From: an uncultured Pelagibacteraceae bacterium
GTDB lineage: Bacteria > Pseudomonadota > Alphaproteobacteria > Pelagibacterales > Pelagibacteraceae
DNA: 64,000 nt
NCBI GenBank assembly: GCA_902631535.1
Contig: CACOYX010000001.1
Span: forward strand, 107,745 to 171,744
Direction: 5' to 3'
The notes under the pieces were generated by a model. That model was not told where the DNA came from, did not search any database, and saw only the letters and a list, made by a program, of their open reading frames with translations. Both the position numbers and the translations under genes were made by a program. Below are positions 46,577 through 60,018 of the stretch, piece by piece. Every line of letters begins with the position of its first letter. The first letter of the stretch is position 1.

Positions 46577-48649
46577 TTAAGCTAATTTCTTTGTTACTTC
46601 GTCTTGAACATTTTGAGGTACTTTATCATAATGACTAAATTGCATAGTGTATTGAGCTCTTCCTTGTGTTGAAGAACGTAAATTGTTTATATATCCAAAC
46701 ATATTAGCTAGTGGGACTGTAGCGTTAATAGCTGTTGCATTTCCTCGTGCCTCAGTCGATGCAACTTGCCCCCTTCTACTATTTAAGTCACCGATTACAT
46801 CACCCATAAACTCTTCTGGTGTAACAACTTCAACTTTCATCATTGGCTCTAAAAGTTTTAAAGTTGCTTTTGTACAAGCTTCTCTGAAACACATTCTGGA
46901 TGCTATTTCAAACGCAAGTACACTTGAGTCAACATCATGATGTAATCCATCTAAAATTGTTACCTTATAATCAATAACTGGAAAGCCTGCTAATATTCCA
47001 CTTTCTGCTACACTTAAAACACCTTTCTCCACTCCCGGAATAAATTCTTTTGGAATTGCTCCACCTTTAATTTTGTTATCAACTTCTCTTCCTTTGCCTG
47101 GTTCTAAAGGTTCAACACTTAAAGTTACTTTAGCAAACTGTCCCGATCCACCACTTTGTTTTTTATGAATATAAGTTACTTCTGAGGATCCAAGAATTGT
47201 TTCACGATAAGCTACTTGTGGTGCCCCAACATTAGCCTCAACTTTAAATTCTCTTTTCATTCTATCTACAATAATATCTAAATGAAGTTCTCCCATTCCT
47301 TTAATAATCGTCTGTCCTGACTCCTCATCAGAACTAACCCTAAATGAAGGGTCCTCTTTTGCTAATCTGTTTAATGCTTCACCCATTTTTTCTTGATCGC
47401 CTTTTGTTTTAGGCTCTACAGCTATTTCAATTACTGGATCAGGAAATTCCATCGGTTCTAATAAAACAGGTTTGTTTTGATCACATAATGTATGACCCGT
47501 GATAGTGTTTTTTAAGCCTGCAAGAGCTACGATATCTCCAGTATTTGCTTCTTTAATATCCTCTCTGGAGTTTGCGTGCATTAGCAACATTCTTCCTACT
47601 CTTTCAGATTTTTCAGTTGAAGAATTGTAAACTGCAGTGCCTGCTTGAAGTTTACCAGAATAAATACGTATAAAGGTTAATGAACCAACAAATGGATCGT
47701 TAGCAACTTTAAAAGCTAAAGCAGAAAAAGGTTCACTATCCTCAAATTTCATTTGAAGCTTATCTTCTGAGTTTAATTTAGTAGCTTCAATTGACCCGAT
47801 ATCTTTTGGACTAGGCAGATAATCTATTACAGCATCTAATAAAGGTTGAACTCCTTTATTTTTAAAAGCTGAGCCTGTTAAAATAGGAACAAAGTTAAAA
47901 CTCAAAGTTCCTTTTCTAATGCACTTAATAAGATCCTCCTCAGATGGTTCTTTACCTTCTAGATAGGACTCCATTAACTTTTCGTCTTCTTCTACTGCCG
48001 TTTCAACAAGGTTTTGTCTATACTCTTTTGCCTTATCTTTAAGATCATCTGGAATATCAACATAATCAAATTTAGCCCCAAGGTCTTCATTCTGCCAGAC
48101 AATACCTTTCATTTTGACCAAATCTACTACTCCTTTTAAATCAGCTTCAGCACCAATGGGTAATTGAAGGGGTAAAGGTTTACATCCTAAACGTTCTTTA
48201 ATCATATCTACACATCTATAAAAATCAGCTCCAGTTCTATCAAGTTTATTTACAAAACAAATTCTTGGAACTTTATACTTATCAGCTTGTCTCCACACTG
48301 TTTCAGATTGGGGTTCAACACCTGCAACACCATCGAATACTGCTACTGCACCATCTAGCACTTTTAATGATCTCTCTACTTCGATTGTAAAATCTACATG
48401 GCCCGGAGTATCTATAATATTAATTCTATGATCTCTCCAAAAACAAGTTGTGGCAGCAGAAGTAATAGTAATACCTCTTTCCTGCTCTTGTTCCATCCAA
48501 TCCATTGTTGCAGCACCATCATGTACTTCACCAATTTTATGACTTTTACCTGTATAATATAAAACTCTTTCAGTAGTGGTTGTTTTGCCAGCATCGATGT
48601 GTGCCATAATACCTATGTTTCTATATTTATCTAAAGTGTACTTAGCCAT
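46577..48649 (-). CDS. fusA: Elongation factor G
   Basis: Translocation GTPase. G1 [20 protein letters not shown]2/switch [19 protein letters not shown]3 DTPGHVDF, G4 NKLD, followed by domains II-V ([24 protein letters not shown]). The 690 residues are full length. It lies between rpsG and rpsJ in the str operon. Confidence 0.98.
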   Translation of the reverse strand: MAKYTLDKYRNIGIMAHIDAGKTTTTERVLYYTGKSHKIGEVHDGAATMDWMEQEQERGITITSAATTCFWRDHRINIIDTPGHVDFTIEVERSLKVLDGAVAVFDGVAGVEPQSETVWRQADKYKVPRICFVNKLDRTGADFYRCVDMIKERLGCKPLPLQLPIGAEADLKGVVDLVKMKGIVWQNEDLGAKFDYVDIPDDLKDKAKEYRQNLVETAVEEDEKLMESYLEGKEPSEEDLIKCIRKGTLSFNFVPILTGSAFKNKGVQPLLDAVIDYLPSPKDIGSIEATKLNSEDKLQMKFEDSEPFSALAFKVANDPFVGSLTFIRIYSGKLQAGTAVYNSSTEKSERVGRMLLMHANSREDIKEANTGDIVALAGLKNTITGHTLCDQNKPVLLEPMEFPDPVIEIAVEPKTKGDQEKMGEALNRLAKEDPSFRVSSDEESGQTIIKGMGELHLDIIVDRMKREFKVEANVGAPQVAYRETILGSSEVTYIHKKQSGGSGQFAKVTLSVEPLEPGKGREVDNKIKGGAIPKEFIPGVEKGVLSVAESGILAGFPVIDYKVTILDGLHHDVDSSVLAFEIASRMCFREACTKATLKLLEPMMKVEVVTPEEFMGDVIGDLNSRRGQVASTEARGNATAINATVPLANMFGYINNLRSSTQGRAQYTMQFSHYDKVPQNVQDEVTKKLA

Positions 48650-48655
48650 AATTTT

Positions 48656-49126
48656 TTACCATCTAAAATGTGCAAAGGCTTTATTAGACTCTGCCATTTT
48701 ATGAGTATCTTCTCTCTTTTTAATCGCTGAACCTTTATTTTGTGAAGCATCTAATAATTCTGCATAGAGTTTTTCCGCCATAGTCTTGTTTTTTCTTTTT
48801 CTAGTAGCATCCATTATCCATCTCAATGCTAAAGCTTGAGCTCTTTTCGCTTTAACTTCTACTGGAACCTGATAAGTGGCTCCACCGACTCTTCTTGATC
48901 TACACTCTAGATTTGGTTTAACATTGCTTATTGCCGAATTAAAAATTTTAAGAGGATCCTCATTATTTTTAGATTTTATTTTATCTAATGCATCATAAAG
49001 AATTTTTTCTGCAGTAGATCTTTTACCATCATACATAATGGAGTTTATAAATTTAGAAACTACTTCTGAGTGAAATTTAGGATCAGGATAAACTTTTCTA
49101 ATTGGTGCTTTTCTTTTTCTAGACAT
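48656..49126 (-). CDS. rpsG: 30S ribosomal protein S7
   Basis: Head-assembly protein, str-operon repressor in E. coli. [46 protein letters not shown] start and [14 protein letters not shown] end are typical. Length 156 residues. Five bases from rpsL, six from fusA. Confidence 0.98.
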   Translation of the reverse strand: MSRKRKAPIRKVYPDPKFHSEVVSKFINSIMYDGKRSTAEKILYDALDKIKSKNNEDPLKIFNSAISNVKPNLECRSRRVGGATYQVPVEVKAKRAQALALRWIMDATRKRKNKTMAEKLYAELLDASQNKGSAIKKREDTHKMAESNKAFAHFRW

Positions 49127-49131
49127 ATTTT

Positions 49132-49503
49132 TTATTTTGGTTTTTTTGCTCCGTATAAGGATCTTCTTTGTTTACGATTGGCTACACCTTGGGTATCTAA
49201 ATTTCCTCTTAAAATATGATATCTAACACCAGGTAAATCTTTTACACGTCCTCCTCTTAATAAAACTACTGAGTGTTCTTGTAAGTTATGACCTTCACCT
49301 GGTATATAAGCCGTAACCTCAAAGCCATTGGACAACCTCACTCTAGCAACTTTTCTTAAAGCTGAGTTAGGTTTTTTTGGAGTGGTAGTATAAACCTTCA
49401 CACACACACCTCTTTTTAAAGGTTGTCTTTCAAGCGCAGGAACTTTATTTCTTGCCACAGGTTTAATTCTTCTTTTTTTTATCAACTGATTAATAGTTGG
49501 CAT
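49132..49503 (-). CDS. rpsL: 30S ribosomal protein S12
   Basis: Decoding-centre protein. [37 protein letters not shown] and [17 protein letters not shown] keep wild-type residues at the Lys positions altered in streptomycin resistance. Length 123 residues. It is preceded by the longest spacer in the cluster, likely holding its promoter. Confidence 0.98.
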   Translation of the reverse strand: MPTINQLIKKRRIKPVARNKVPALERQPLKRGVCVKVYTTTPKKPNSALRKVARVRLSNGFEVTAYIPGEGHNLQEHSVVLLRGGRVKDLPGVRYHILRGNLDTQGVANRKQRRSLYGAKKPK

Positions 49504-49561
49504 AATAGTATTTTGAAGTTGAAATAAGGAAAACCCTCGGATGATTTTGTTAGTGTTTAAG

Positions 49562-49629
49562 GCTATAATCTACCTTACTTCTAACATTCAAAATGTGCCG
49601 TAAACTAGCATTGAATTGATAAAAGTCAA
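49562..49629 (-). promoter_or_regulatory. Candidate promoters of the str/S10/spc run in the rpoC-rpsL spacer
   Basis: The 151-base spacer between rpoC and rpsL has two candidates on the minus strand. One is TTGACT (49624-49629), 16 bases, TAGTTT (49602-49607). The other is TTGAAT (49586-49591), 18 bases, TATAGC (49562-49567). No terminator hairpin with a T tract is seen after rpoC, so read-through plus an internal promoter is likely. Confidence 0.4.
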
Positions 49630-49654
49630 TGTTTTAACCCTGCTAAAATTATAA

Positions 49655-52600
49655 TTAAGCTGTTTGTTCAGGCGCATCTGGAGCTGATTCTAGCTCTTGA
49701 CTTTTAAGCTCTTCCAATCTTGCTTTATCTTGGTCTCTAGCTTGCTTGTCCCATTCAATTTTTGTTAATCCAGTACCAGCAGGCACCAATCTACCGACAA
49801 TTACGTTTTCTTTCAATCCTTCTAATGAGTCCGTTTTACCTTTAATTGATGCATCAGTTAGAACTCTTGTAGTTTCTTGAAAAGATGCAGCTGATATAAA
49901 TGAATTAGTTTGTAATGATGCTTTTGTAATTCCTAATAATATTCTTTCGAATACAGCTGGTTTCTTTTTTTCTTCTCTAAGTTTGTCATTTATTACATTA
50001 ATATCCAATAGATCTATTACTTCTCCTGCTAGAAGATTTGAGTCACCTGGATCTTTTATTTCTACTCTTTTCAACATTTGTCTAACAATAGTTTCGATAT
50101 GTTTGTCGTTTATTACAACACCTTGTAATCTATAAACTTCTTGAACTTCAGACACAAAGTACTCTGTTAATTTTTCAACTCCTAGAATTCTTAAAATATC
50201 GTGTGGAGCTGGACTTCCATCTAAAAGATACTCCCCTTTTTTAATTTTTTCACCTTGATTAAAATTTACGTGTTTGCCTTTTGGAATTAAATAATTCGAT
50301 GTTTCCCCATTAGTAGAAACTATGGAAATTTTTTGTTTGCCCCTAACTTCTTTACCAAATTCTATTACACCATCGTTCTCAGCTATAATTGCACTATCTT
50401 TAGGTCGTCTCGCTTCAAATAGTTCAGCAACACGTGGTAAACCACCAGTGATATCTTTAGTCTTAGAAGTTTCTTTAGGCAATCTTGCAAGTACATCTCC
50501 AGCTGAAATCTTTTGACCGTCCTTTACAGACAAGATCGTATCTGGGACTAAATAATATCTTGCTTCGTTGCCATCAGCTTTTTTTATTATTTCTCCTTTT
50601 TCGTTTCTTAAGGTTATTCTGGGCTTCAATTCAGAATTTTTAGATGAGGATTTCCAATCTGTAACAGATTTTGATGATAGACCTGTTGCATCATCTAATG
50701 TTTCTGTCAAAGAACTTCCCTCCATTAAATCCATATAATTTACTATACCACCAGTTTCAGCGATTACTGGTAGAGTATATGGATCCCACTCTGCAATTTT
50801 TTTTCCTTTATCTACCGTATCTCCATCTTTGAAAAATAATTTTGATCCATAATTAACTTTATAGATAGCAAGTTGTCTACCATTGTCATCCTCAATGCTT
50901 AATTGAGTATTTCTACCCATTACAATAGTATTTTTCTTAGAGTCTTCTATAAGATTTTTGTTGATTATATTTAATTTTCCTTTTGTTTGTGAAATTATCT
51001 GAGACTCCTCTTTAATTTGTGCGGTGCCTCCAACATGAAATGTTCTCATTGTTAATTGTGTTCCTGGTTCACCAATAGATTGAGCCGCAATCATACCTAC
51101 TGCTTCACCAACGCTAACAAGTTTACCTCTAGCTAAATCTCTTCCATAACAAACCTGGCAAACACCCTTTGTTGATGCGCACGTAATTACTGAATAAACA
51201 TTTACTGATTTTACTCCAGCAGCATCAATTTTTTCACAATCAAATTCATCGATTAATTTATCTTTTTTAATAATAATTTCACCAGTTACAGGGTTTTTAA
51301 TATTTTCAGCTATTACTCTTCCTAAAACTCTTTCAGATAGACTTACTAAAATATTGCCTCCCTCAATAATTTCAGAAATTGTTACGGAAGATCTTTTCTT
51401 TGGGTCACATTCTGCTTTAGTAATTTGTACATCCTGGGCTACATCGCAAAGTCTCCTTGTTAAATACCCAGAATTGGCTGTTTTTAATGCTGTATCAGCT
51501 AAACCTTTTCTAGCACCGTGTGTGGAGTTAAAATACTCTAAAACAGATAAACCCTCTTTAAAATTTGCAATAATTGGTGTTTCAATTATTTCACCAGAAG
51601 GTTTAGCAATAAGCCCTCTCATTCCTGCTAATTGTTTCATCTGAGCTTGAGATCCTCTGGCTCCAGAGTCCGCCATCATATACACTGAGTTCGTTTCTAT
51701 TCTATCATCTTCATAAATTTTTTCTGCTGATGAAATTTCCTTCATCATTTCATTGGCAACTGTATCTGTACATTTGGACCAAATATCAACTACTTTGTTA
51801 TATTTTTCACCTCTTGTAATTAAGCCGTCTGAATACTGTTTTTCGTACTCTTCTATTTGTTTTTTTGTGCTTCCGATTAAATTTTCTTTTGTTTTTGGAA
51901 TAATCAAATCATCTTTTCCAAACGATATTCCAGCTTTAAAAGCATGTTTAAATCCAAGTGTCTTTATTCTATCGCAAAAAATTACAGTTTCTTTTTGTCC
52001 GCAATATCTAAAAATAGTGTCTATAACTTCAGAGACGTTTTTTTTGGTTAGTAGTTTATTTACTAAAGAAAATTTTATATTATGATTTTTAGGCAAAACA
52101 TTAGCAAGTAAAAATCTACCAGCTGTACTAGTATATTTTTCAGTAATAATTTTTCCTTCTTGATTTACGGTCTTAAAGGTTGAAACAATCTTAGAATGTA
52201 AACTTATTGACTTATTTTCGAGAGCTTGCTCAATTTCTTCGATACTTGAGAATATACCTTTAGGCTTTTTGTCATTTTCCTCTGCTTGTGAAAGATAGTA
52301 AATTCCTAAAACTATATCCTGACTAGGTACAATAATTGGTTTACCATTAGAAGGACTCAAAATGTTATTAGTTGACATCATTAGGACCCTTGCTTCTAAT
52401 TGAGCTTCCAAACTTAAAGGGATGTGAACGGCCATTTGATCTCCGTCAAAGTCAGCATTAAAAGCGGCACAAACCAATGGATGTAGTTCTATTGCATTAC
52501 CCTCAATTAGTTTTGCTTCAAACGCTTGAACACCTAATCTATGTAAAGTTGGAGCACGATTTAAGAGAATCGGATGCTCTCTAATTATATGCTCAAGAGA

Positions 52601-53842
52601 GTCCCAAACTTCACTTTTTTCCTTTTCTACTAATCTTTTTGCCTGTTTAATTGTCGTCGCTAAACCGAGTTTATCTAATCTCGCATATAAAAATGGTTTA
52701 AAAAGTTCCAAAGCCATTTTTTTTGGCAAGCCACATTGATGTAACTTTAATTCGGGTCCGACAACAATTACTGATCTACCAGAATAATCTACCCTCTTTC
52801 CTAATAAGTTTTGTCTGAATCTTCCTTGTTTTCCTTTTAACATTTCTGCTAACGATTTCAGGGGTCTTTTACCTGTGCCTGTTATTACTCTTCCTCTTCT
52901 TCCGTTATCAAACAACGCATCAACGGACTCCTGTAACATTCTCTTTTCATTTCTAACAATAATGTCGGGTGCCTTTAGGTCTAAAAGTCTTTTTAATCTA
53001 TTATTTCTATTAATTACTCTTCGGTACAAGTCGTTCAAATCAGACGTAGCAAACCTGCCTCCATCTAAAGGGACTAAAGGTCTTAATTCTGGGGGTATTA
53101 CTGGAACAGAGGTTAAAATCATCCACTCTGGCTTATTTCCTGAATTTATAAAAGACTCTATTAGTTTAAGTCTTTTGATAGTTCTTTCCTCAGTGACTTT
53201 AGATTTTATGTCTTTTAAAGATTCTCTTAATTTTTGTTGTTCTTTTTTCAGATCTAAATTAACTAAAATTTCTCTTACTGCTTCAGCTCCAATTCCCGCT
53301 GTGAAAGCATCTTCTCCGAATTCCTCTTGAGCTTTAACCAATGCATCTTCAGATATAAGTTGCCCTTTTTTTAAGGTTGTTAGACCAGGCTCGACTACAA
53401 TAAAACTTTCAAAATATAATACTTTTTCAACCTCTTTTAATTTCATATCTATAGCTAATGAAATTCTACTAGGTAATGATTTTAGAAACCAAATATGAGC
53501 AACAGGACAGGCAAGATCAATATGTCCCATTCTTTCTCTTCTCACATTAGACTTTGTAACTTCAACTCCGCATTTTTCACAAATAATACCTCTAAATTTC
53601 ATTCTTTTGTATTTACCGCACAAACATTCATAATCTTTAACAGGACCAAATATTCTTGAGCAAAATAGTCCATCTTTTTCTGGCCTGAATGTTCGATAAT
53701 TAATTGTCTCTGGTTTTTTTATTTCTCCATAAGACCACGATTTAATTTTTTCTGGGCTTGCTAGAGTTATTTTAATACTATCAAAGCTATTCTCTTGGAC
53801 AATGTTTTGGTTTTCAAAGTTTTTTGTAAGATTTTTTTCCAT
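49655..53842 (-). CDS. rpoC: DNA-directed RNA polymerase subunit beta'
   Basis: Catalytic subunit. The active-site triad motif [12 protein letters not shown] is intact. The N-terminal zinc ribbon ([23 protein letters not shown]) and the second zinc site ([17 protein letters not shown]) are both present. Bridge-helix/trigger-loop segment GVAQDVQ-type and [28 protein letters not shown] also seen. The 1395 residues are full length. Two bases from rpoB. Confidence 0.99.
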   Translation of the reverse strand: MEKNLTKNFENQNIVQENSFDSIKITLASPEKIKSWSYGEIKKPETINYRTFRPEKDGLFCSRIFGPVKDYECLCGKYKRMKFRGIICEKCGVEVTKSNVRRERMGHIDLACPVAHIWFLKSLPSRISLAIDMKLKEVEKVLYFESFIVVEPGLTTLKKGQLISEDALVKAQEEFGEDAFTAGIGAEAVREILVNLDLKKEQQKLRESLKDIKSKVTEERTIKRLKLIESFINSGNKPEWMILTSVPVIPPELRPLVPLDGGRFATSDLNDLYRRVINRNNRLKRLLDLKAPDIIVRNEKRMLQESVDALFDNGRRGRVITGTGKRPLKSLAEMLKGKQGRFRQNLLGKRVDYSGRSVIVVGPELKLHQCGLPKKMALELFKPFLYARLDKLGLATTIKQAKRLVEKEKSEVWDSLEHIIREHPILLNRAPTLHRLGVQAFEAKLIEGNAIELHPLVCAAFNADFDGDQMAVHIPLSLEAQLEARVLMMSTNNILSPSNGKPIIVPSQDIVLGIYYLSQAEENDKKPKGIFSSIEEIEQALENKSISLHSKIVSTFKTVNQEGKIITEKYTSTAGRFLLANVLPKNHNIKFSLVNKLLTKKNVSEVIDTIFRYCGQKETVIFCDRIKTLGFKHAFKAGISFGKDDLIIPKTKENLIGSTKKQIEEYEKQYSDGLITRGEKYNKVVDIWSKCTDTVANEMMKEISSAEKIYEDDRIETNSVYMMADSGARGSQAQMKQLAGMRGLIAKPSGEIIETPIIANFKEGLSVLEYFNSTHGARKGLADTALKTANSGYLTRRLCDVAQDVQITKAECDPKKRSSVTISEIIEGGNILVSLSERVLGRVIAENIKNPVTGEIIIKKDKLIDEFDCEKIDAAGVKSVNVYSVITCASTKGVCQVCYGRDLARGKLVSVGEAVGMIAAQSIGEPGTQLTMRTFHVGGTAQIKEESQIISQTKGKLNIINKNLIEDSKKNTIVMGRNTQLSIEDDNGRQLAIYKVNYGSKLFFKDGDTVDKGKKIAEWDPYTLPVIAETGGIVNYMDLMEGSSLTETLDDATGLSSKSVTDWKSSSKNSELKPRITLRNEKGEIIKKADGNEARYYLVPDTILSVKDGQKISAGDVLARLPKETSKTKDITGGLPRVAELFEARRPKDSAIIAENDGVIEFGKEVRGKQKISIVSTNGETSNYLIPKGKHVNFNQGEKIKKGEYLLDGSPAPHDILRILGVEKLTEYFVSEVQEVYRLQGVVINDKHIETIVRQMLKRVEIKDPGDSNLLAGEVIDLLDINVINDKLREEKKKPAVFERILLGITKASLQTNSFISAASFQETTRVLTDASIKGKTDSLEGLKENVIVGRLVPAGTGLTKIEWDKQARDQDKARLEELKSQELESAPDAPEQTA

Positions 53843-53844
53843 AT

Positions 53845-56800
53845 TTAATTAAGCTCAATGTTTAAACCTAAGGCTCTTATTTCTTTTACCAAAACATTAA
53901 AAGACTCTGGAACTCCAGACTCGAAATTATTATTGCCTTTTACAATTGTTTCATAAACTTTGGTTCTTCCAGCAACATCATCAGACTTAACTGTTAAAAT
54001 TTCCTGTAAGGTATATGAAGCTCCATATGCCTCTAAAGCCCATACCTCCATTTCACCAAATCTCTGACCCCCAAGTTGAGCTTTTCCACCTAATGGTTGC
54101 TGTGTCACTAAGCTATACGGACCAGTGGATCTAGCATGTATTTTATCCTCTACTAAGTGATTTAATTTAAGCATATAAATAATACCAACTGTAACGGGTC
54201 TATCAAATCTCTCACCAGTTTGCCCGTTCCATAAGTGCGTTTGACCTGAATTTGGAAGTTTAGCAAGATCTAGCATCTTTGTTATATCTTCTGTACTTGC
54301 GCCATCAAAAACGGGTGTGGCTATTGGAACTCCATTTGATAAATTTTGAACTAACTCAGCTACTTCTTTATTTGATAATTTAGAAATAATTTCATCGTAG
54401 TAGGATTTTCCGTAAATTTCTTTTAGTTTATCTTTTACTTTTTCTATCTCTTTATCAAAATTTTTTAAGTGTTTTTTGATTTGATCTCCGAGTTCTGAGC
54501 ATGACCAACCTAAATGTGTTTCTAAAATTTGACCCACATTCATCCTGCTAGGCACTCCAAGAGGATTTAAAACAATGTCTACAGGCTTTCCATTTTCCAT
54601 GTAAGGCATATCTTCAACAGGAACAATTTTGCTGACTACACCTTTATTTCCATGTCTACCTGCCATTTTATCTCCAGGCATCAATCTTCTTTTTACTGCA
54701 ACGAATACTTTAACTACTTTCATCACAGTTGGTAGTAAATCATCACCTTGTTGAATTTTTGCAACTTTATCTTCAAACCTTAACTTTATATCTTCAGATG
54801 CATTTTCAAATTGATTTTTAAGCTTTTCTAAATCACTATTTAGGTCCTGTTTTTGTAAAGGTATTTTCCATAAATCTTTAAGTGTCAAATTTTCAAAGTC
54901 ATTTTGGTTTAACGTTGTGCCTGATTTTAATTCATTAAATTGCTTATTAATAACCTGTCCATTGAGTAAATTAATTGCCCTTAATTTAATATTTCTATTA
55001 AGTATCTCTTCTTCAACTTTTTTATCTTCTTGTACAGACTCAATTTCAGCCCTTTCAATTGCTATTGATCTCTCGTCTTTTTCGATACCGTGTCTATTAA
55101 AAACTCTTACATCAATCACTACACCAGTACTACCTGAAGGTAGCTTTAAAGATGAGTCCCTCACATCTGTAGCTTTTTCTCCAAATATTGATCGTAGTAA
55201 TTTTTCCTCAGGGCTTGATGAAGTTTCACTTTTTGGTGTTACTTTACCAACTAAAATATCTCCTGGCTTAACCTCTGCGCCAACATATACTATTCCTGAC
55301 TCATCTAAATTCCTCAGACTTTCCTCGCTCACATTTGGTATATCCCTTGTAATTTCTTCAGCACCAAGTTTTGTATCTCTTGCCATTGACTCATATTCCT
55401 CAATATGTACAGAAGTGAAAACGTCATCTGTCACACATCTTTCTGAAATTAGTATTGAGTCTTCAAAATTATAGCCCTGCCAAGGCATGAAAGCTACGGT
55501 AACATTTTTACCTAAAGCTAATTCTCCTAATTTAGTTGCAGGACCGTCTGCAACAATATCTCCTTTTTTAATTTTATCTCCAACTTTGACTAATGGTTTT
55601 TGGTTAATGCAAGTATTTTGATTTGATCTTTGAAATTTAGATAAGTTATAGATATCTACTGCTGATTGAGATAAATCAGTAACGTCTGTAACTTTTACAA
55701 CTATTCTTTTTCCGTCAATTTTATCCACAACACCGTTTCTTTTAGCAACTATTGTTACACCTGAATCCAAAGCAACATCGGACTCGATTCCTGTTCCGAC
55801 TAATGGAGACTCAGGTTTAAGTAATGGAACTGCTTGTCTCATCATATTAGAACCCATTAATGCCCTATTAGCATCGTCATTTTCTAAAAATGGAATTAAA
55901 GCTGCTGCTACAGATACTAGTTGTTTTGGAGAAACATCTATGTAATCAATATTTTCTCTAGATGATAACTCAAAATTTAGATTCTTTCTACAAGCAACAA
56001 GTTCTTCGACGAATGATCCATCTTTATTAATAGCTGAGTTAGCTTGAGCAATAGTGTATTTCTCTTCTTCAATAGCAGAAAGATATTTTATTTCTGAAGT
56101 GACTTTTCCGTTAACTACTTTTTTATATGGACTTTCAATATAACCAAACTTATTTACTCTACAATATGTCGCCAAACTATTTATTAATCCAATATTAGGT
56201 CCTTCTGGAGTTTCAATTGGACATATTCTTCCGTAATGTGTTGGGTGTACATCTCTAACTTCAAAACCTGCTCTTTCCCTTGTTAGTCCTCCTGGTCCTA
56301 AGGCTGATACTCTTCTTTTATGAGTTATTTCAGATAATGGATTAGTTTGATCCATGAATTGTGAAAGTTGTGAAGTTGCAAAAAAATCCTTTAATGATGT
56401 AGTTATGGGTTTTGCATTGATCAAATCTTGTGGCATAGCTGATTCAATTTCTAGAAAAGTCGACATTTTTTCCTTGACTGTTCTTTCCATTCGCAGCAAA
56501 CCAATTCTAAACTGGTTTTCAACAAGTTCTCCTACTGATCTCACTCTTCTATTTCCTAAATGATCTATGTCATCAACATCACCTTTACCGTCTCTCAAAT
56601 CTAACATAAATTTAATTATGGCAATGATATCATTAGTTTCTAAAATAGTTTTTTTTGAGCTAGTATCTAAATCTAATTTTGAATTAAGTTTTACTCTTCC
56701 AACTTCTGACAAATCATATCTTTCTTTCTTAAAATATAAATTGTTAAATATTTCCTCTGCTATATCAACAGAAGGTGCTTCACCAGGTCTTAAGACTTTA

Positions 56801-57936
56801 TAAATATCACTTAAAGCTTCAGTTTTATTCGTATTTTTATCTATTTTTAGACTTTCTAAAATATATGGACCTTTGTTTATAGGATCAATATTAACAATAT
56901 TTAGATCTTTTTCATCTTGAGCTAAAATTTTAGCTAATTGTTCTTCTGTTAAATCAAACCCAGCTCCAACTAAAAGTTCTCCATTTTTATCTTTTACATC
57001 TTTTCCAAGATATTTTCCTATTATTTCATCATTTGGAATAGATATGGAGTTCAATCCTTTTTCTTTAAGTTTTTTAGCAATTACAATATTAAGTTTTTCA
57101 CCCTTACCTAAAACTTTTTTATTAGTTTTAGCATCAACCAGATCATAGGATAATTTTAAAGGTCTCTTGTAATTATCCAAATTGAAATCTGTGATCCAAC
57201 TTTTTGTTTCTTTATTATAAGAATAAGTGTTGGTAGAATAAAAAGTTTCAATTATTTTATCTTTTGTAAAACCAAGTGCGAACAAAAAGGTAGTAATTGG
57301 AAGTTTTTTCTTCCTATCAATTCTAAAATATAAAATATCTTTTGGATCAAATTCAAAATCCAACCAAGAACCCCTACCAGGAATTATTCTGCAATTAAAC
57401 AAATATTTTCCACTCGCATGTGTTTTTCCTTTATCGTGATCAAAAAAAACACCTGGACTTCTGTGCATCTGATTTACTACAACTCGTTCAACTCCATTAG
57501 TTATAAAAGTAGCACTTGGAGTCATTAAAGGAAGATCACCTATAAAAACTTCTTGTTCTTTTGCTGATAAAATTTGTTTAGTATTATTTTCTACGTCAAT
57601 ATCATAAACAACTAATCTTAAGTTAGCCTTAAGTGCTGCAGAATAAGATAAGCTTCTTTGTTTACATTCAATTACATCAAATTTTGGTTTTTCCAATTTA
57701 TAAGAAATATATTCTAAAGTTGATTTATCGTTTCCATCTTCTATAGGGAAAATGCTTTTAAAAACTTTGTCTATACCTTTTGATAAATCATTTAATTGTT
57801 CTTTTAATGACTTAGATTCTAAAAATTCATTATATGAGTTTTTTTGAACCTCTATTAAATTCGGTATAGATAAACCCTCAACTAATTTACCAAAGTTTTT
57901 TCTAATGTGTTTCTTTTGTGTAAAAGATAATTGCAT
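53845..57936 (-). CDS. rpoB: DNA-directed RNA polymerase subunit beta
   Basis: Main catalytic partner of beta'. The rifampicin region [34 protein letters not shown] is wild type, and [42 protein letters not shown] is at the C-terminus. I place the start at ATG 57936; the codon before it is TTG, which would add one Met. About 1363 residues. The 63-base gap to rplL is among the larger spacers here. Confidence 0.98.
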   Translation of the reverse strand: MQLSFTQKKHIRKNFGKLVEGLSIPNLIEVQKNSYNEFLESKSLKEQLNDLSKGIDKVFKSIFPIEDGNDKSTLEYISYKLEKPKFDVIECKQRSLSYSAALKANLRLVVYDIDVENNTKQILSAKEQEVFIGDLPLMTPSATFITNGVERVVVNQMHRSPGVFFDHDKGKTHASGKYLFNCRIIPGRGSWLDFEFDPKDILYFRIDRKKKLPITTFLFALGFTKDKIIETFYSTNTYSYNKETKSWITDFNLDNYKRPLKLSYDLVDAKTNKKVLGKGEKLNIVIAKKLKEKGLNSISIPNDEIIGKYLGKDVKDKNGELLVGAGFDLTEEQLAKILAQDEKDLNIVNIDPINKGPYILESLKIDKNTNKTEALSDIYKVLRPGEAPSVDIAEEIFNNLYFKKERYDLSEVGRVKLNSKLDLDTSSKKTILETNDIIAIIKFMLDLRDGKGDVDDIDHLGNRRVRSVGELVENQFRIGLLRMERTVKEKMSTFLEIESAMPQDLINAKPITTSLKDFFATSQLSQFMDQTNPLSEITHKRRVSALGPGGLTRERAGFEVRDVHPTHYGRICPIETPEGPNIGLINSLATYCRVNKFGYIESPYKKVVNGKVTSEIKYLSAIEEEKYTIAQANSAINKDGSFVEELVACRKNLNFELSSRENIDYIDVSPKQLVSVAAALIPFLENDDANRALMGSNMMRQAVPLLKPESPLVGTGIESDVALDSGVTIVAKRNGVVDKIDGKRIVVKVTDVTDLSQSAVDIYNLSKFQRSNQNTCINQKPLVKVGDKIKKGDIVADGPATKLGELALGKNVTVAFMPWQGYNFEDSILISERCVTDDVFTSVHIEEYESMARDTKLGAEEITRDIPNVSEESLRNLDESGIVYVGAEVKPGDILVGKVTPKSETSSSPEEKLLRSIFGEKATDVRDSSLKLPSGSTGVVIDVRVFNRHGIEKDERSIAIERAEIESVQEDKKVEEEILNRNIKLRAINLLNGQVINKQFNELKSGTTLNQNDFENLTLKDLWKIPLQKQDLNSDLEKLKNQFENASEDIKLRFEDKVAKIQQGDDLLPTVMKVVKVFVAVKRRLMPGDKMAGRHGNKGVVSKIVPVEDMPYMENGKPVDIVLNPLGVPSRMNVGQILETHLGWSCSELGDQIKKHLKNFDKEIEKVKDKLKEIYGKSYYDEIISKLSNKEVAELVQNLSNGVPIATPVFDGASTEDITKMLDLAKLPNSGQTHLWNGQTGERFDRPVTVGIIYMLKLNHLVEDKIHARSTGPYSLVTQQPLGGKAQLGGQRFGEMEVWALEAYGASYTLQEILTVKSDDVAGRTKVYETIVKGNNNFESGVPESFNVLVKEIRALGLNIELN

Positions 57937-57999
57937 CAAATATAAAAAAATCCTATTGCAATGTCTTAAACTGCAATAAAATTTAGTCTTAAATTTTGT

Positions 58000-58371
58000 T
58001 TACTTTAATTCTACTTTAGCTCCAGCTGCTTCAAGTTTTTTCTTAAATTCCTCTGCATCTTTTTTAGCTACACCGCCTTTAACTTCTTTTGGAGCGGCTT
58101 CTACTAAATCCTTCGCTTCTTTTAAACCTAAACCAGTTATTGCTCTAACTTCTTTAATAACATTAATTTTTTTATCTCCAGCTGACGCCAAAAAAACTGA
58201 AAATTCAGATTTTTCTTCTCCTGCTGGCGCTGCCGCTCCACCCGTTGGTGCTGCTGCAACTGGGGCTGCTGCTGTAACTCCCCATTTTTCTTCGAGTTGT
58301 TTAGATAATTCTGCTGCTTCAACTACGGTTAAAGTAGAAAGTTCATCTATAATTTTATTTAAGTCTGCCAT
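58000..58371 (-). CDS. rplL: 50S ribosomal protein L7/L12
   Basis: Stalk protein that recruits translational GTPases. N-terminal dimerisation domain (about 1-32), an Ala/Pro/Gly hinge ([19 protein letters not shown], about 35-53), and the C-terminal factor-binding domain with [21 protein letters not shown]. Length 123 residues. Fifteen bases from rplJ. Confidence 0.98.
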   Translation of the reverse strand: MADLNKIIDELSTLTVVEAAELSKQLEEKWGVTAAAPVAAAPTGGAAAPAGEEKSEFSVFLASAGDKKINVIKEVRAITGLGLKEAKDLVEAAPKEVKGGVAKKDAEEFKKKLEAAGAKVELK

Positions 58372-58386
58372 TTTTAATCCTGTGAT

Positions 58387-58899
58387 TTAATTTTTTAAAC
58401 TCTTTGCGCGCGCTAAATTAGCAATTTTTGAGCCAGGTGCAAGCAAAATACTCACTAATTTTTGAGCAGGAGTGGCTAAAATTCCCACTATTTTAGCTCT
58501 TGCTTCTTCTAAAGAAGGTAGTGTGGCAATAACAGACACCTCTTTTTCATCCAAAACCTTGCCATCCATGAAACCAGCTATAATTTTTAACTTATCATTT
58601 GATTTAGAAAATTTTGTTAAGATTTTTGCAGAAGAAATTGGATCAGAGGAAATGGCTGCTGCTGTTGGTCCAGTAAAATATTTTTCAAGATCTTTTTTAG
58701 GTGTTTCTTTCAAAGCTAATTTTGTTATTCTATTTTTCGTAATTTTAAATAATATGCCTTTTTCTCTTAATTCTTTTCTTAAAGCATCTAACTCATTAAC
58801 ATTTAGACCTTGATATTGAGCTATCATTACTGACTCATTATCGTTGAAGTTTTTTTTCATTTCTTCAACATAATTTTTTTTAGCTTCTTTGGACATCAT
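58387..58899 (-). CDS. rplJ: 50S ribosomal protein L10
   Basis: Stalk base that anchors L12 dimers through its C-terminal helix. KKNYVEEMKKNFNDNESVMIAQYQGLNVNELDALRKELREKGI start, FTGPTAAAIS motif. Length 170 residues. Two consecutive ATG codons (58899 and 58896) are both possible starts. Only four bases separate it from rplA, so there is no room for an L10-binding leader of the E. coli kind. Confidence 0.97.
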   Translation of the reverse strand: MMSKEAKKNYVEEMKKNFNDNESVMIAQYQGLNVNELDALRKELREKGILFKITKNRITKLALKETPKKDLEKYFTGPTAAAISSDPISSAKILTKFSKSNDKLKIIAGFMDGKVLDEKEVSVIATLPSLEEARAKIVGILATPAQKLVSILLAPGSKIANLARAKSLKN

Positions 58900-58903
58900 A
58901 ACT

Positions 58904-59590
58904 TTATTTTGCTCCTACCTTGTAAGATATACCCATTGTAGAAGTTAAAAAGGTATTTCTTATAAATTCACCTTTAATTGTATCTGGTTTTTCTTTTTTT
59001 ACACTTTCAATAAAATGATTATAATTATCTAACAATTTTTCTGTAGAGAAGCTTTTTCTGCCAATTGTAGAAGCGAGGTTACCATCCTTATCACTTCTTA
59101 TTTCAACTAACCCTGTTTTAATATCCTTAATTGCTTTTGTTAAATCCGTTGCCACCGTTCCTAATTTTGGATTAGGCATTAAACCTTTTGGCCCTAAAAC
59201 TTTTCCATGTTTTCCTATTTTACCCATCATACCTGGTGTACAAATAAGTTTTGTAAAATTAAATTTTCTAGCGGCAATTTTTTCAATAAGATCATCTGAT
59301 CCAACGACATCAGCTCCTGCTTTTTTGGCTTCATCAATTTTATCTGCTTCACATAAAACTGCTATTTTATTTTTTTTTCCAGAACCATTTGGTAAATTAA
59401 CAACTGTTCTTAAACTAAAATCTCCACCTTTAGTTTGTTTTAAATTTATATTCAATGATACATCTATAGACTCATCAAATTTTGTAGTAGAATTTTTTTT
59501 AACAAACTCTAAAGCTTCTTTTGCGCTTATCTTTTTATCTTTGATAGTGTTTTTTAAAATTAATTTATATCTTTTTGAATTTTTTTTCAT
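58904..59590 (-). CDS. rplA: 50S ribosomal protein L1
   Basis: L1-stalk protein moving E-site tRNA. KFDESIDVSLNINLKQTKGGDFSLRTVVNLPNGSGK, CTPGMMGKIGKHGKVLGPKGLMPNPKLGTVATD and GISYKVGAK are the family blocks. Length 228 residues. Two bases from rplK. Confidence 0.98.
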   Translation of the reverse strand: MKKNSKRYKLILKNTIKDKKISAKEALEFVKKNSTTKFDESIDVSLNINLKQTKGGDFSLRTVVNLPNGSGKKNKIAVLCEADKIDEAKKAGADVVGSDDLIEKIAARKFNFTKLICTPGMMGKIGKHGKVLGPKGLMPNPKLGTVATDLTKAIKDIKTGLVEIRSDKDGNLASTIGRKSFSTEKLLDNYNHFIESVKKEKPDTIKGEFIRNTFLTSTMGISYKVGAK

Positions 59591-59592
59591 AA

Positions 59593-60018
59593 TTACTCTT
59601 TAACTTCAATTCCCATTGATCTAGCTGAACCACAAATTATCTTAGTTGCTTCTTTAATATCAAAAGCATTCAAATCTTTCATTTTCTCTTTTGCAATTGC
59701 TTCAGCCTGTTTCATTGTAATAGAACCGGCTACAACTCTACCCGGCTCTTTTGAGCCACTTTTTAATTTTGCCGCTTCTCTAATAAAATGTGAAGCTGGA
59801 GGTGATTTGATTATAAAATCAAACTTTTTATCTTTGTATACAGTTATTACAACCGGAACAGGTTTTCCCATAAAGGCTTTAGTCTTTTCATTAAACGCTT
59901 TACAAAATTCCATTATATTGATTCCACGTTGACCCAATGCCGGTCCTACAGGTGGAGCCGGATTAGCTTGACCACCCTTAATTTGTAATTTTACATAACC
60001 TGTAATTTCTTTTGCCAT
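59593..60018 (-). CDS. rplK: 50S ribosomal protein L11
   Basis: GTPase-centre protein binding 23S helices 43/44. [37 protein letters not shown] and [11 protein letters not shown] are diagnostic. Length 141 residues. It directly follows nusG. Confidence 0.98.
   Translation of the reverse strand: MAKEITGYVKLQIKGGQANPAPPVGPALGQRGINIMEFCKAFNEKTKAFMGKPVPVVITVYKDKKFDFIIKSPPASHFIREAAKLKSGSKEPGRVVAGSITMKQAEAIAKEKMKDLNAFDIKEATKIICGSARSMGIEVKE

Noticed and set aside
54917..55474. 185-codon plus-strand open frame inside rpoB
   Set aside because: Antisense shadow of a highly conserved gene; Ser-rich, with no recognisable motif and no ribosome site.
58137..58322. Gln-rich 61-codon frame inside rplL
   Set aside because: Produced by the Ala-coding hinge read in another frame (GCT repeats read as CAG/CAA-like); no initiation signal.
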